Part shown: one piece after another, positions 15,960-24,477 of the stretch
Layout of the letters: each line of letters begins with the position of its first letter
Numbering within the stretch: position 1 is the stretch's first letter
Source: Pimelobacter simplex
GTDB lineage: Bacteria; Actinomycetota; Actinomycetes; Propionibacteriales; Nocardioidaceae
DNA: 51,897 nucleotides
NCBI GenBank assembly: GCA_016803235.1
Contig: JADCLI010000042.1
Span: forward strand, 1 to 51,897
Reading direction: 5' to 3'
Position numbers and translations under genes: made by a program
Notes under the pieces: model-generated
Seen by the model: the letters and a program-made list of their open reading frames with translations, nothing else
What the model was told of the DNA's origin: nothing
Databases searched by the model: none

Positions 15960-17213
15960 TCAGCGCGCCTCGCGCCGCGCCGCCTGGCGCCGCAGCTCGG
16001 CCTTGGCCAGGGCGTTCTTGTGGACCTCGTCGGGGCCGTCGGCGAAGCGCAGGGTGCGGATGCCGGCGTACATGTTGGCGAGCGGGAAGTCCTGCGAGAG
16101 ACCGCCCGCGCCGTGCACCTGGATCGCCTTGTCGAGGATCCACTGCACCGTCTCGGGGGTGGCGATCTTGATCGCCTGGATCTCGGTGTGGGCGCCCTTG
16201 TTGCCGACGGTGTCCATCAGCCACGCGGTCTTGAGGACCAGCAGCCGCAGCTGCTCGAGCTTGACCCGCGACTCCGCGATCCAGGTCCGGACCGTGCCCT
16301 GGTCGGCGATCGGGCGGCCGAACGCGACCCGCTCCTCGGCCCGGGAGCACATCAGCTCGATGGCCCGCTCGGCGATGCCGATCGAGCGCATGCAGTGGTG
16401 GATCCGGCCGGGGCCGAGGCGGGCCTGGGCGATGCCGAACCCGCCGCCCTCCTCGCCGATCAGGTTCGACGCGGGGACCCGGACGTCGGTGAAGCGCAGC
16501 TCGGCGTGGCCGCCGTGCTCGTGGTCGTCGTAGCCCATCACGTGCATGCCGCGCACGACCTCGAGCCCCGGGGTGTCGCGCGGGACCAGGATCATCGACT
16601 GCTGGCGGTGCCGGTCCGCGGTGGGGTCGGTCTTGCCCATGACGATGAAGATCTTGCAGTTGGGGTTCATCGCGCCGGTGATCCACCACTTGCGGCCGTT
16701 GAGGACGTACTCGTCGCCGTCGCGCACGATGGACAGCGCGATGTTGGTGGCGTCGGAGGAGGCGACGTCGGGCTCGGTCATCGCGAAGGCGGAGCGGATC
16801 TCGGCGTTGAGCAGCGGCTCGAGCCACTGCTTCTTCTGCTCGTCGGTGCCGAAGAGGTGGAGCACCTCCATGTTGCCGGTGTCGGGGGCGGCGCAGTTCA
16901 TCGCGGCCGGGGCCAGGTGGCCGCTGCGACCGGAGATCTCGGCGAGGGCGGCGTACTGCAGGTTGGTCAGGCCGGCACCCTCGACGCCGGCGTGCTCACC
17001 GGGCAGGAAGAGGTTCCACAGGCCGCGCTTGCGCGCCTCGGTGCGCAGCTCGCGGACGATCGGGGTGGAGTCCCACGCCCACGGGTCCCCGGCCTGCTCG
17101 AGGTCGGCGAGCTGCTCCTCGAAGACCGCCTCGGCGGGGTACACGACCTCGTCCATGAAGGCGAGCATCGTGGCCCGCAGCTCCTCGGTGCGGGCGTCGA
17201 ATCCGAAGTCCAT
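15960..17213 (-). CDS. ACAD10/11-type acyl-CoA dehydrogenase
   Basis: 417 residues, FAD-dependent acyl-CoA dehydrogenase fold. Diagnostic stretches are SAFAMTEPDVASSDATNI (FAD/substrate loop), NGRKWWITGAMNPNCKI, LGPGRIHHCMRSIGIAERAI and LRFADGPDEVHKNALA at the C-terminus. The GRIHHCMR and DGPDEVH patterns are characteristic of the ACAD10/ACAD11 and LvaC branch. Its start overlaps the stop of the APH-like kinase gene by one base (TGATG). Paired with that kinase it may remove phosphate from a 4-phosphoacyl-CoA rather than do simple beta-oxidation (inference from the LvaA/LvaC pathway). Confidence 0.85.
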   Translation of the reverse strand: MDFGFDARTEELRATMLAFMDEVVYPAEAVFEEQLADLEQAGDPWAWDSTPIVRELRTEARKRGLWNLFLPGEHAGVEGAGLTNLQYAALAEISGRSGHLAPAAMNCAAPDTGNMEVLHLFGTDEQKKQWLEPLLNAEIRSAFAMTEPDVASSDATNIALSIVRDGDEYVLNGRKWWITGAMNPNCKIFIVMGKTDPTADRHRQQSMILVPRDTPGLEVVRGMHVMGYDDHEHGGHAELRFTDVRVPASNLIGEEGGGFGIAQARLGPGRIHHCMRSIGIAERAIELMCSRAEERVAFGRPIADQGTVRTWIAESRVKLEQLRLLVLKTAWLMDTVGNKGAHTEIQAIKIATPETVQWILDKAIQVHGAGGLSQDFPLANMYAGIRTLRFADGPDEVHKNALAKAELRRQAARREAR

Positions 17214-18232
17214 CAGTTCTCCTTCATTGCGGTGAGGCCGGCGTCGAGCAGCGGGTGGATGGCGGCGCCGATGTCGTCGAAGCCCTCGCCGACGGTCTGG
17301 CCGGCGAGGAAGCGGTAGTGGATGCCCTCGAGAATGGCAGCGAGCTTGAAGGCGGCCAGGCCGAGGTACCAGCCGAAGCCGGACAGGTCGCGGTCGCTGG
17401 CGGCGGCGTACCGCGCGACGATCGCGTCCTCGGACAGGAAGCCCGGCGCGGTCGAGGCGTCGGCCACGGCAGCGCCGAGCGTCTCGGCGAGCCGGTGGTA
17501 GGTGAGCATGAGGGCGAGGTCGGTGAGCGGGTCGCCGAGGGTCGCCATCTCCCAGTCCAGGACGGCGGTCGCCCGGTCCGCCCCGTCGGTGGTGTCGACC
17601 AGCAGGTTGTCGAGCCGGAAGTCGCCGTGCACGATCCCGGTCGTGGACTCGGCGGGGACCGACGCGGCCAGCCGGCGGTGCAGCTCGTCGGCAGCAGGCA
17701 GGTCACGGGTGTGCGAGGCGTCGAGCTGCTTGCGCCAGCGCGCGACCTGACGGCCGAGGAAGCCCTCGGGCCGGCCGAAGTCGGCGAGCCCGACCTCCGC
17801 CGGGGCCACGGCGTGCAGCGCGGCGAGGATGTCGACGAGCTGCTCGGAGATCGCTCGGGTGCGGTCGGCGCCGAGCTCGGCGAGCGCCGATGCGCGGCGG
17901 TACGGCGTGCCGGCGCACCGCTCCATGACGTAGTAGTCCGCGCCGACGACGGCGTGGTCGGAGCAGAACGCGAAGGTGCGCGGGACGGGGACGGGGGTGT
18001 CCCCGAGCGCCGACATCACCCGGTACTCCCGGGCCATGTCGTGAGCGGTCGCCAGCACGTGCCCGAGCGGCGGACGCCGCACGATCCACTCCGAGCTCCC
18101 GTCGGTGACGACGAAGGTCAGGTTGGACTTGCCGCCGGCGATCAGCTCGGCGGACAGGGTCGAGCCCGCGCCGGGGACGGCGGTGGCCAGCCAGGCGCCG
18201 AGCGCGTCGAGGTCGAGGCCCGGCGGGTTCAC
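17213..18232 (-). CDS. APH-like phosphotransferase (LvaA/ACAD10-11 kinase-domain type)
   Basis: 339 residues from GTG 18232, which overlaps the SDR stop (GTGA). Kinase-like fold: GGKSNLTFVVTDG and EWIVRRPPLG in the N-lobe, YYVMERCAGTPYRR, catalytic VHGDFRLDNLLVD, and metal-binding VLDWEMATLGDPLTDLALML. In ACAD10/11 and in Pseudomonas LvaA this domain phosphorylates 4-hydroxyacyl-CoA so that an adjacent acyl-CoA dehydrogenase can eliminate phosphate. Co-translation with an ACAD10/11-type dehydrogenase supports that role over antibiotic resistance. A much longer open frame extends upstream through the SDR gene but is a shadow. Confidence 0.83.
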   Translation of the reverse strand: MNPPGLDLDALGAWLATAVPGAGSTLSAELIAGGKSNLTFVVTDGSSEWIVRRPPLGHVLATAHDMAREYRVMSALGDTPVPVPRTFAFCSDHAVVGADYYVMERCAGTPYRRASALAELGADRTRAISEQLVDILAALHAVAPAEVGLADFGRPEGFLGRQVARWRKQLDASHTRDLPAADELHRRLAASVPAESTTGIVHGDFRLDNLLVDTTDGADRATAVLDWEMATLGDPLTDLALMLTYHRLAETLGAAVADASTAPGFLSEDAIVARYAAASDRDLSGFGWYLGLAAFKLAAILEGIHYRFLAGQTVGEGFDDIGAAIHPLLDAGLTAMKEN

Positions 18233-18987
18233 TCGACTCCCCCGGTCAGCGTGACGCCCCCGTCGACGACCACGGTCTGGCCGGTGAGCCAGGCCGCGTC
18301 GGAGGAGAGCAGGAAGGCGACGACGCTGCCGATGTCGTCGGGCTCGCCGAGCCGCTTGAGCGGGTACTGTGCGGCGACATCGGCCTCGCGGCCCTCGTAG
18401 AGCGCCGTCGCGAACCTCGTCTTCACGACCGCGGGCGCGACCGCGTTGACCCGGATGTCCGGGCCGAGCTCGACGGCCAGCAGCTCGGTCATCGAGATGA
18501 GCATGGCCTTGCTGGCGCCGTACATCCCGATGCCGGGCGCGGGCTTCACGCCGGAGACCGACGAGACGTTGACGACCGCACCGCCGTGCTCCTTCATCCA
18601 CGCCTCGTGGACGCGCTGGGTCCACGCGAGGGTGGCGAGGCAGTTGACCTCGACGATCTTGCGGGCGGCGTCGAGGTCGAGCTCGATCATCGCGCCGTAC
18701 GCCGGGTTGATGCCGGTGTTGTTGACGAGCAGGTCGGCGCTGCCGAAGGTCTCGATCGCCTGGCGTACGACGTCCGCCTGGTGCTCGGCGTCGTCGGCCT
18801 TGCCTGCCACGCCGAGCGCGACGGACGGACCGCCGAGCGCGGCCACGGCCTCGTCGAGGGCCTCCTTGCCGCGGCCGGTGATGACGACCCGGGCACCCTC
18901 GGCGACCAGCCGCTCGGCGATCGCGAGGCCGATGCCCCGGCTCGCTCCGGTGACGATCGCCGTCTTGCCCTCGAACCTGGTGCTCAC
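18229..18987 (-). CDS. SDR-family oxidoreductase
   Basis: 252 residues, classical short-chain dehydrogenase: TGASRGIG cofactor loop (13-20), LLVNNTGIN, catalytic Ser142/143, Tyr156 and Lys160 (MYGASKAM), and the C-terminal GQTVVVDGG. NAD(P)(H)-dependent. First gene of the SDR-kinase-acyl-CoA dehydrogenase operon, so a likely step is keto/hydroxy interconversion of the same acyl substrate, for example reduction of a 4-ketoacyl or oxidation of a 3-hydroxyacyl derivative. Substrate unproven. Divergent from a TetR gene with a palindrome in between. Confidence 0.85.
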   Translation of the reverse strand: MSTRFEGKTAIVTGASRGIGLAIAERLVAEGARVVITGRGKEALDEAVAALGGPSVALGVAGKADDAEHQADVVRQAIETFGSADLLVNNTGINPAYGAMIELDLDAARKIVEVNCLATLAWTQRVHEAWMKEHGGAVVNVSSVSGVKPAPGIGMYGASKAMLISMTELLAVELGPDIRVNAVAPAVVKTRFATALYEGREADVAAQYPLKRLGEPDDIGSVVAFLLSSDAAWLTGQTVVVDGGVTLTGGVE

Positions 18988-19017
18988 GTGTCCGCCTCGT
19001 GGTCTCGATGGAGGTTA

Positions 19018-19033
19018 CTAAGCGCTTGCTTAG
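19018..19033. promoter_or_regulatory. Palindromic operator, TetR type
   Basis: CTAAGC-GCTT-GCTTAG, perfect 6-bp arms, in the 124-bp spacer between the divergent SDR operon and the TetR gene. Operators of this TAAGCGCTTGCTTA form are, to my knowledge, common for TetR regulators of lipid/acyl-CoA genes in actinobacteria. The TetR protein encoded at 19112 is the likely binder, repressing both directions. Confidence 0.75.
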
Positions 19034-19111
19034 CGTGTAGCCTGAGTCTGCCTGCCTCGGCCGAGGCCCGTCAAGGCCCGACCCGACGACCCCGAGCACC
19101 ACGGAGTGACG

Positions 19112-19717
19112 ATGACCACCACCCCCTCCCGCGCCGAGGCCACCCGCGCCCGGCTGCTCGAGGCGGCCGTCACCGCGTTCTCCGAGAAGGGCTTCCACGG
19201 CACGACGACGCGCGACATCGCGAGCGCGGCCGGGATGAGCCCCGCGGCGGTGTACGTGCACCACCGCTCCAAGGAGGAGCTGCTCTTCCTGATCTCCCGC
19301 GAGGGCCACCAGCAGGCACTGGACGTGGTCCGCGAGGCGCGCGCCGCGACACCGGACCCGGTGGCGCAGGTCGAGACGGTGGGGCGGGCGTTCGCGGCGT
19401 ACCACGCCCATCACCACACGGTGGCGCGGATCCTCAACTACGAGCTCGCCGCCCTGAGCGAGCAGCACCGCGTCGTCATCGACGAGCTGCGCACCGGCAT
19501 CGACCGCGAGCTTCGCGACCTGGTCCGCGAGGGCGTGACGGCCGGTGTGTTCGACACGCCCGACCCGGCGCTGGCCGCGACCGCATTGGCGTCGCTGAGC
19601 ATCGACATCGCCCGCTGGTACCGCGAGGACGGGGAGTGGACGCCTGAGCAGATCGGCGACTACTACGCCGACCTGGCGCTGCGCCTGGTCGGCGCGGACC
19701 CGTCCCGTCGCACCTGA
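19112..19717 (+). CDS. TetR-family regulator
   Basis: About 201 residues from ATG 19112, placed 5 bp after GGAG; a GTG at 19106 overlaps that ribosome site. The N-terminal HTH is ARLLEAAVTAFSEKGFHG ... TTRDIASAAGMSPAAVYVHHRSKEELL, standard for TetR. The C-terminal ligand domain contains HHHTVARILNYELAALS. Divergent from the SDR/kinase/acyl-CoA dehydrogenase operon and adjacent to the CTAAGC/GCTTAG palindrome, so it probably represses that operon until an acyl-CoA ligand appears. Its stop codon sits in a long terminator stem. Confidence 0.88.
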   Translation: MTTTPSRAEATRARLLEAAVTAFSEKGFHGTTTRDIASAAGMSPAAVYVHHRSKEELLFLISREGHQQALDVVREARAATPDPVAQVETVGRAFAAYHAHHHTVARILNYELAALSEQHRVVIDELRTGIDRELRDLVREGVTAGVFDTPDPALAATALASLSIDIARWYREDGEWTPEQIGDYYADLALRLVGADPSRRT

Positions 19718-19768
19718 CGAATCGGTCGTGAATTCGGCTGGATCACAGCCACTTCGTCAGGTGCGACG
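19706..19768. terminator. Bidirectional terminator hairpin between convergent genes
   Basis: Perfect 16-bp arms (19706-19721 and 19753-19768; core GTCGCACCTGACGAA) with an inner 5-bp stem GGCTG/CAGCC. It separates the rightward TetR gene from the leftward aldehyde dehydrogenase gene. The last codons and the stop of TetR lie within the left arm. Confidence 0.75.
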
Positions 19769-19788
19769 CCCAGGACCTGACCCGCGGG

Positions 19789-21132
19789 TCAGCGGGCGAC
19801 GCGGATCATCTTCTTGTTGACGAACTCGTCGATGCCGAGCGTGCCGAGCTCGCGACCGTAGCCGGACAGCCGCACGCCGCCGAAGGGCAGCTCGACCGCC
19901 TCGAGGCCGACGCCGTTGACGAACACCATGCCGACCTCGAGCGCGCTGGCCACCCGGTCGGCCTGCTCGGGGTCGGTCGTGTAGACGTACGAGCCCAGGC
20001 CGTAGGGCGTGTCGTTGGCGATCCGGACCGCGTCCGCCTCGTCGCTGGCCCGGAAGACCATCGCGACCGGACCGAAGAACTCCTGGTGGTACGCCGGGTT
20101 GTCGGGCGTGACGCCGGTGAGGACGCCGACCGGGTGGAAGGCACCGTCCCGCTCGCCCGCGGAGACGAGCGTGGCGCCCGCCGAGACCGCGGCCTCGACC
20201 TGGCCGGCGAGCTCCTCGGCCGCACCGACCGACGACAGCGGGGCGCCGGTGCCGGCGGTGGCGATCTTGTCGTTGAGCAGGTCGACGAAGGCGTCGTACA
20301 GCTCGTCGACGACGACGAACCGCTTGGCACCGTTGCAGGCCTGGCCGACGTTCCCGGTACGGGCGGAGAGGGCGTCGTCGACCGCCCCGACGAGGTCGTC
20401 GGTCGAGAGCAGCACGAACGGGTCGGCGCCGCCGAGCTCGAGGACGCACTTCTTCAGATGGCGCCCCGCGAGCTCGCCGATGATCGAGCCGGCGCGCTCG
20501 GAGCCGGTGAGCGAGACGCCGTGGATGCGCGGGTCGGCGATGACGTCGGCGATCTGGTCGCTGGTGGCGTAGACGTTGACGTAGGCGCCCTCGGGGAGGC
20601 CTGCGTCGGCGAAGATCTGCGCCTGCAGCGCGGCCGACCGGGGGCACTGGGCGGCGTGCTTGAGGACGATGGTGTTGCCCAGCAGCAGGTTGGGCGCGGC
20701 GAACCGGGCCACCTGGTAGACCGGGTAGTTCCACGGCATGATCCCGAGCAGCGCACCGACCGACTGGCGCCGGATGAGGGCGTGGCCGTCGCCGCTGAGC
20801 AGCTCGATCGGCTGGTCGGCGAGCAGGGTCTCGGCCCGATCGGCGTAGTACTGGTAGATGTCGGCCGAGAAGAGCACCTCGCCCTTGGCCGCGCCGAGCG
20901 CCTTGCCCATCTCGAGGTTGATCGCCTCCGCGAGCTGGTCGGCACGCTCGCGGTGCAGCTCGGCGACCCGCGCGACGAGGGCGGCCCGCTCGGCGACCGA
21001 TGTCTGCCGGCCCCAGACCTCGTGCGCGGCAGCGGCGGCGGCGACCGCGGCGGTGACCTCGGCGTCGGTGGCGGTCGGGAAGGTCTCGAGCACCTCGCCG
21101 GTGGCGGGGTTGCGGACGGCGTACTTGCTCAT
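19789..21132 (-). CDS. Aldehyde dehydrogenase, succinate-semialdehyde type
   Basis: 447 residues from ATG 21132. ALDH motifs: PWNYPVYQVARFAAPNLLLGNT, catalytic Glu232 in LELGGADPFV, nucleophile Cys266 in NVGQACNGAKR, and the C-terminal YGRELGTLGIDEFVNKK. The length and GQACNGAKR sequence resemble NAD(P)-dependent succinate-semialdehyde dehydrogenases of the Sad/GabD group. Last gene of the eight-gene leftward operon that includes hpaD/E-like genes, whose pathway yields succinate semialdehyde, so that substrate fits. Start overlaps the SDR stop by one base. Confidence 0.85.
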   Translation of the reverse strand: MSKYAVRNPATGEVLETFPTATDAEVTAAVAAAAAAHEVWGRQTSVAERAALVARVAELHRERADQLAEAINLEMGKALGAAKGEVLFSADIYQYYADRAETLLADQPIELLSGDGHALIRRQSVGALLGIMPWNYPVYQVARFAAPNLLLGNTIVLKHAAQCPRSAALQAQIFADAGLPEGAYVNVYATSDQIADVIADPRIHGVSLTGSERAGSIIGELAGRHLKKCVLELGGADPFVLLSTDDLVGAVDDALSARTGNVGQACNGAKRFVVVDELYDAFVDLLNDKIATAGTGAPLSSVGAAEELAGQVEAAVSAGATLVSAGERDGAFHPVGVLTGVTPDNPAYHQEFFGPVAMVFRASDEADAVRIANDTPYGLGSYVYTTDPEQADRVASALEVGMVFVNGVGLEAVELPFGGVRLSGYGRELGTLGIDEFVNKKMIRVAR

Positions 21133-21941
21133 CAGGACTCCTGGGAGAGATCGACGGACACGCGGGGGTCGAGGGCGAGGGTGCCGGGGTCGACGATGCA
21201 GGAGCCGCCGTCGACGGGCAGCACGACGCCGTTGACGTACGACGCCGCGTCGGACAGCAGCCAGCCGACGGTCGCGGCGACCTCGGCGGGCTGCGCGGCG
21301 CGCCGCTGCGGGACGACGGCCGTGGCGAGCCGGTAGGCGTCGTCGGTGGAGATGCCGCGCTCCTTGCCGAGCTCGGCCATCTCCATGTCGCCCATCTCGG
21401 TGGCGGTCCAGCCCGGGCAGATCGCGTTGGCGCGCAGCCCGTCGCGGCCGTGGTCGACGGCGAGGGACTGGGTGAGGAGCAGCAGGCCCGCCTTGCTGGC
21501 GGAGTACGCCGCCATGCCGTCGCTGGCGCGCAGCGCGGCGACCGAGGACACCGCGACGACCGCGCCCCGCGCGGCCAGCAGGTGCGGGAGAGCCGCGCGG
21601 ACGAGGAGGAAGGGCGAGGTGAGGTTGACCCGGATCGTGTCGTCCCACTGCTCGGGGGTGACCTCGTCGACCCGGCCGACGTGGATGATCCCGTGGTTGA
21701 TCACGAGCCCGTCGAGCCGGCCGAACGAAGCGATCGTGTCGTCGACGACCCGCTGCACCCCGGAGGCCTCGCCGACGTCGGCCACGACGACGTGCGCCCC
21801 CGTCTCGTCGGCGACCGCGCGCAGCGGCGCCTCGCGGCGCCCGCAGATCACGACCTGGTCGCCGCCCGCCGCGAGCAGGCGGGTCACGGCGGCGCCGATC
21901 CCGGTGCCGCCGCCGGTGACCAGGACGACCCGGCTGGTCAC
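21132..21941 (-). CDS. SDR-family oxidoreductase (catabolic operon)
   Basis: 269 residues from GTG 21941 (GTGA overlap with the preceding gene). Rossmann TGGGTGIG loop (9-16), LVINHGIIHVGRVDEV, catalytic Ser132/133, Tyr146 and Lys150 (AAYSASKAG), and PVDGGSCIVD near the C-terminus. Canonical short-chain dehydrogenase. Seventh gene of the ADC-hpa operon; might oxidise a side-chain alcohol or reduce a keto intermediate. No specific substrate can be read from sequence. Confidence 0.82.
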   Translation of the reverse strand: MTSRVVLVTGGGTGIGAAVTRLLAAGGDQVVICGRREAPLRAVADETGAHVVVADVGEASGVQRVVDDTIASFGRLDGLVINHGIIHVGRVDEVTPEQWDDTIRVNLTSPFLLVRAALPHLLAARGAVVAVSSVAALRASDGMAAYSASKAGLLLLTQSLAVDHGRDGLRANAICPGWTATEMGDMEMAELGKERGISTDDAYRLATAVVPQRRAAQPAEVAATVGWLLSDAASYVNGVVLPVDGGSCIVDPGTLALDPRVSVDLSQES

Positions 21942-22651
21942 CCGGCTGCCACCTCGTCGAGGAAGTAGTCGACGAGCGCGCCCGCCCGGACCCGGACGTC
22001 GGCGTCGAGGGAGCCGATGTGCTCGATCAGCAGCTCGGGGTCGAGCCCGCGCTCGCGGGCGAGCTCGGCGCCGCCGTCGTCGATCCAGCCTCGCACGCTC
22101 TCGGCGTCGACCTCGGGGTGGAACTGCACGGCGAGGTTGCGGCGCAGCACGAACGCCTGCGGCGCCGCGGCGTTGACGCCGACGACCGTCGCGCCGGCGG
22201 GCGGCACGAACTTGTCGTAGTGCCACTGCGTCCACACGCCCGCGACCGCCGGCACGCCCGACACCACGTGCGGTCCGATCTCCGGCGCCGGCGAGGCGAC
22301 GACCGAGCCGCCGTGGGCCTGGGCGAGCATCTGGCCGCCGAAGCAGATGCCGAACACGGGTACGCCGGACTCGTCGGCGGTGTGGAGCAGCTCGGTCTCG
22401 GTCTTCACCCACGACGCGACGAGGTCGCTGTAGGCGCTCCACCGCGCGCCGAGCACCAGGACGGCGTCGTACTCGCGCGGGTCCGGCAGGTCGACGTCCA
22501 CCCCCGGGTCCTCGAAGCGCTCCGGCGGCACTACCTGGATGCGCTCCACGTCGTAGCCGCGCTCGACGAAGCGCTCCTCGATCCCGCCGGCCGCCAGGTA
22601 GTCGTGCCCGATGACCAGCAGCCGCTTGCCCGTTCCGTCACGGTCGGCCAT
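21938..22651 (-). CDS. Class I glutamine-amidotransferase-fold protein
   Basis: 237 residues from ATG 22651. GATase1 fold with nucleophile Cys103 in FGICFGGQMLAQ and the His178/Glu180 pair in QFHPEVD, so the triad is complete. No synthetase domain is attached. In this setting (a glutamine-synthetase-like ligase and a PuuD homologue lie in the same operator-defined gene set) it may hydrolyse a gamma-glutamyl conjugate, or be an amidase on a pathway intermediate. It is coupled to the LLM gene (1-bp overlap) and SDR gene (4-bp overlap). Confidence 0.75.
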   Translation of the reverse strand: MADRDGTGKRLLVIGHDYLAAGGIEERFVERGYDVERIQVVPPERFEDPGVDVDLPDPREYDAVLVLGARWSAYSDLVASWVKTETELLHTADESGVPVFGICFGGQMLAQAHGGSVVASPAPEIGPHVVSGVPAVAGVWTQWHYDKFVPPAGATVVGVNAAAPQAFVLRRNLAVQFHPEVDAESVRGWIDDGGAELARERGLDPELLIEHIGSLDADVRVRAGALVDYFLDEVAAG

Positions 22652-23583
22652 CAGCCCATCTCCTCCGCCCGCTTCATGACGTCCTTGCAGAACGCCTCCA
22701 TCTCCCTCTGGTCGTCGATGTACATCGACGGCTTGATGCAGATGGTGGTGAAGCCCTGCTCGAGCTGCTCGGGGATCGAGTCCATCGACTCCCCCAGATC
22801 GGCCGGCGAGTGGTCGTCGGGGAACGAGTACCGCACGCCCCCCACCATCTCCAGCTCGGCCATGTCGCGACCGGCCTCGGCCATGGCGTCGCGGATGACC
22901 TGCAGGTCCTCGGCCGTCGGGCGACCGAACGGGTGGAAGCCGTGCCCGTACTTCACGATCCGCTCGACGACCGCGCCGTGCGCCTTCTGCCCGCCGAACC
23001 ACATCCGCGGCCCCTCGGGACGGAACGCCTTCGGCTCGAGGTAGATGTCCTCGAAGTCGAAGTACGCACCGTGGTGGGTCGCCGGCGACTGCCCGAAGAC
23101 GAGCCTCATCACCTCGAGCTGCTCGCTGAGGATCTTGCCGCGCTCGCGGAAGGGCACGCCCATCGCGGCGTACTCGTCCCTGCTCCAGCTCACGCTGGGC
23201 TGGACGACCAGGCGGCCCTCCGAGATGAGGTCGAGGGTGCCGAGCTCGCGGGCGAGCATCAGCGGGTGGCGCAGCGGCGCGAGGACGGCCGCGCCGACCA
23301 GGCGGATCCGCTCGGTGACGCTGGCGATCGCGGAGAACAGCATCAGCGAGTTCGGCCAGGGCATCAGCGGGTCCTGGTTGCCGGGCGCCGCGTAGTCACG
23401 CGGGTTGCCCATCACGCCCTTGTCGCTGGCGTCGGGGCCGAGGACGACGTGCTCGGAGATCATCACCGAGTCGAAGCCGGTGTCCTCGGCGATCCGGGAC
23501 CAGGTGACCAGGTCGTTCAGGTTGCGACCGTCGGTGAGGGTCCAGTTCTCGCTGAGGATCATCAGCATGCGGGGTGCGGGCAC
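22651..23583 (-). CDS. LLM-class flavin-dependent oxidoreductase
   Basis: 310 residues from GTG 23583. Luciferase-like TIM-barrel signatures: LVTWSRIAEDTGFDSVMISEH, VGAAVLAPLRHPLMLARELGTLD with SEGRLVVQPSVSWSRDEYAAMGVPF, and FGGQKAHGAVVERIVKYGHGF. Members use FMNH2 or F420; the cofactor cannot be decided here. Fifth gene of the leftward hpa-like operon; could be a monooxygenase on the catabolic substrate (ring hydroxylation or C-N bond oxidation). The reductase supplying electrons is not obvious in the operon. Confidence 0.83.
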   Translation of the reverse strand: MPAPRMLMILSENWTLTDGRNLNDLVTWSRIAEDTGFDSVMISEHVVLGPDASDKGVMGNPRDYAAPGNQDPLMPWPNSLMLFSAIASVTERIRLVGAAVLAPLRHPLMLARELGTLDLISEGRLVVQPSVSWSRDEYAAMGVPFRERGKILSEQLEVMRLVFGQSPATHHGAYFDFEDIYLEPKAFRPEGPRMWFGGQKAHGAVVERIVKYGHGFHPFGRPTAEDLQVIRDAMAEAGRDMAELEMVGGVRYSFPDDHSPADLGESMDSIPEQLEQGFTTICIKPSMYIDDQREMEAFCKDVMKRAEEMG

Positions 23584-23592
23584 GACAGGTCC

Positions 23593-24453
23593 TCAGTGGG
23601 TGTTCGAGAGGTCGGGCTTGCGGATCCCGCGGAACTCCCAGTCGCCGCCCTTGGCGGTCGAGAGGACCTCCTCGCTCTCGGTCGGCTGCGCGCCGACGTC
23701 GCTGCGGATCGGCGTGGGGCCCTCGACGATGTGGTTGCGCAGCGTGCCGAGGCCCTCGACCTCGACCTCGACGACGTCACCGGGGTAGACGGTGCGCGAG
23801 ATGGCCGGCGTACCGGACATCAGGATGTCGCCGGGCTGCAGCGTGATCGTGCGCGCGATGTCGGCGACGAGGTAGTGCATGTCCCACTTCATCTCGTTGG
23901 TGTTGCCGTCCTGGCGCACCTCACCGTTGACGATCGTGCGGATCCGCTTGTCGTGGAAGTCCCAGCCCTCGACGATGCCGGGGCCGACCGGGCACAGCGT
24001 GTCGGCACCCTTGACGCGCAGCATCGAGCCGGAGTCGGTGTCGCGGAAGTCGTGCAGGCCGTAGTCGTTGCCGATGGAGTAGCCCCGGATGTAGTCGCCG
24101 GCCTCCTCGGGCGAGATGTTGCGGGCCGTCCTGCCGATGACGATGGCGATCTCGCCCTCGTAGTTGAGCCACTTGCAGCCCTGCGGGCGGACCACGGCAG
24201 ACTCGTGCGCGTTGAGCGCGGAGACCGGCTTGTGGAAGTACGTCGGCGCCGGCGGCAGCTTGGTCATCATCTCCTCGACCCGCGAGGAGTAGTTGAGGTG
24301 GACGCAGACGATCTTGCTCGGCGTCACCGGCGGCAGGTGGGTGGCGTCGGCGACGGCGACGGTGCGGCCGTCGCCGGCGACGAGGATCTCGCCCTCGCGG
24401 CGGACGTCGACGGCGTTGCCGTCGAGGAGGATCCGGCGGTACTCGGTGGTCAT
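23593..24453 (-). CDS. Fumarylacetoacetate-hydrolase family enzyme, HpaG-like
   Basis: 286 residues. FAH fold with PSKIVCVHLNYSSRVEEM, metal ligands Glu99 and Glu101 in NYEGEIAIVIGR, ISPEEAGDYIRGYSIGNDYGLHDFR, and LQPGDILMSGTPAISRTVYPGD. This architecture is used by HpaG decarboxylase/isomerase acting on 5-oxopent-3-ene-1,2,5-tricarboxylate in homoprotocatechuate degradation. The neighbouring extradiol dioxygenase and CHMS dehydrogenase support that role. Only one FAH domain is present, so a bifunctional HpaG1-G2 fusion is excluded; hydrolase activity on a ring-fission product remains possible. Confidence 0.82.
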   Translation of the reverse strand: MTTEYRRILLDGNAVDVRREGEILVAGDGRTVAVADATHLPPVTPSKIVCVHLNYSSRVEEMMTKLPPAPTYFHKPVSALNAHESAVVRPQGCKWLNYEGEIAIVIGRTARNISPEEAGDYIRGYSIGNDYGLHDFRDTDSGSMLRVKGADTLCPVGPGIVEGWDFHDKRIRTIVNGEVRQDGNTNEMKWDMHYLVADIARTITLQPGDILMSGTPAISRTVYPGDVVEVEVEGLGTLRNHIVEGPTPIRSDVGAQPTESEEVLSTAKGGDWEFRGIRKPDLSNTH

Positions 24454-24477
24454 CTCAGGGGTTCCTCTCGGGTCGGC

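Noticed and set aside
17213..18232. Aminoglycoside resistance phosphotransferase
   Set aside because: Co-translation with an ACAD10/11-type dehydrogenase and SDR points to acyl-CoA metabolism; no resistance context.
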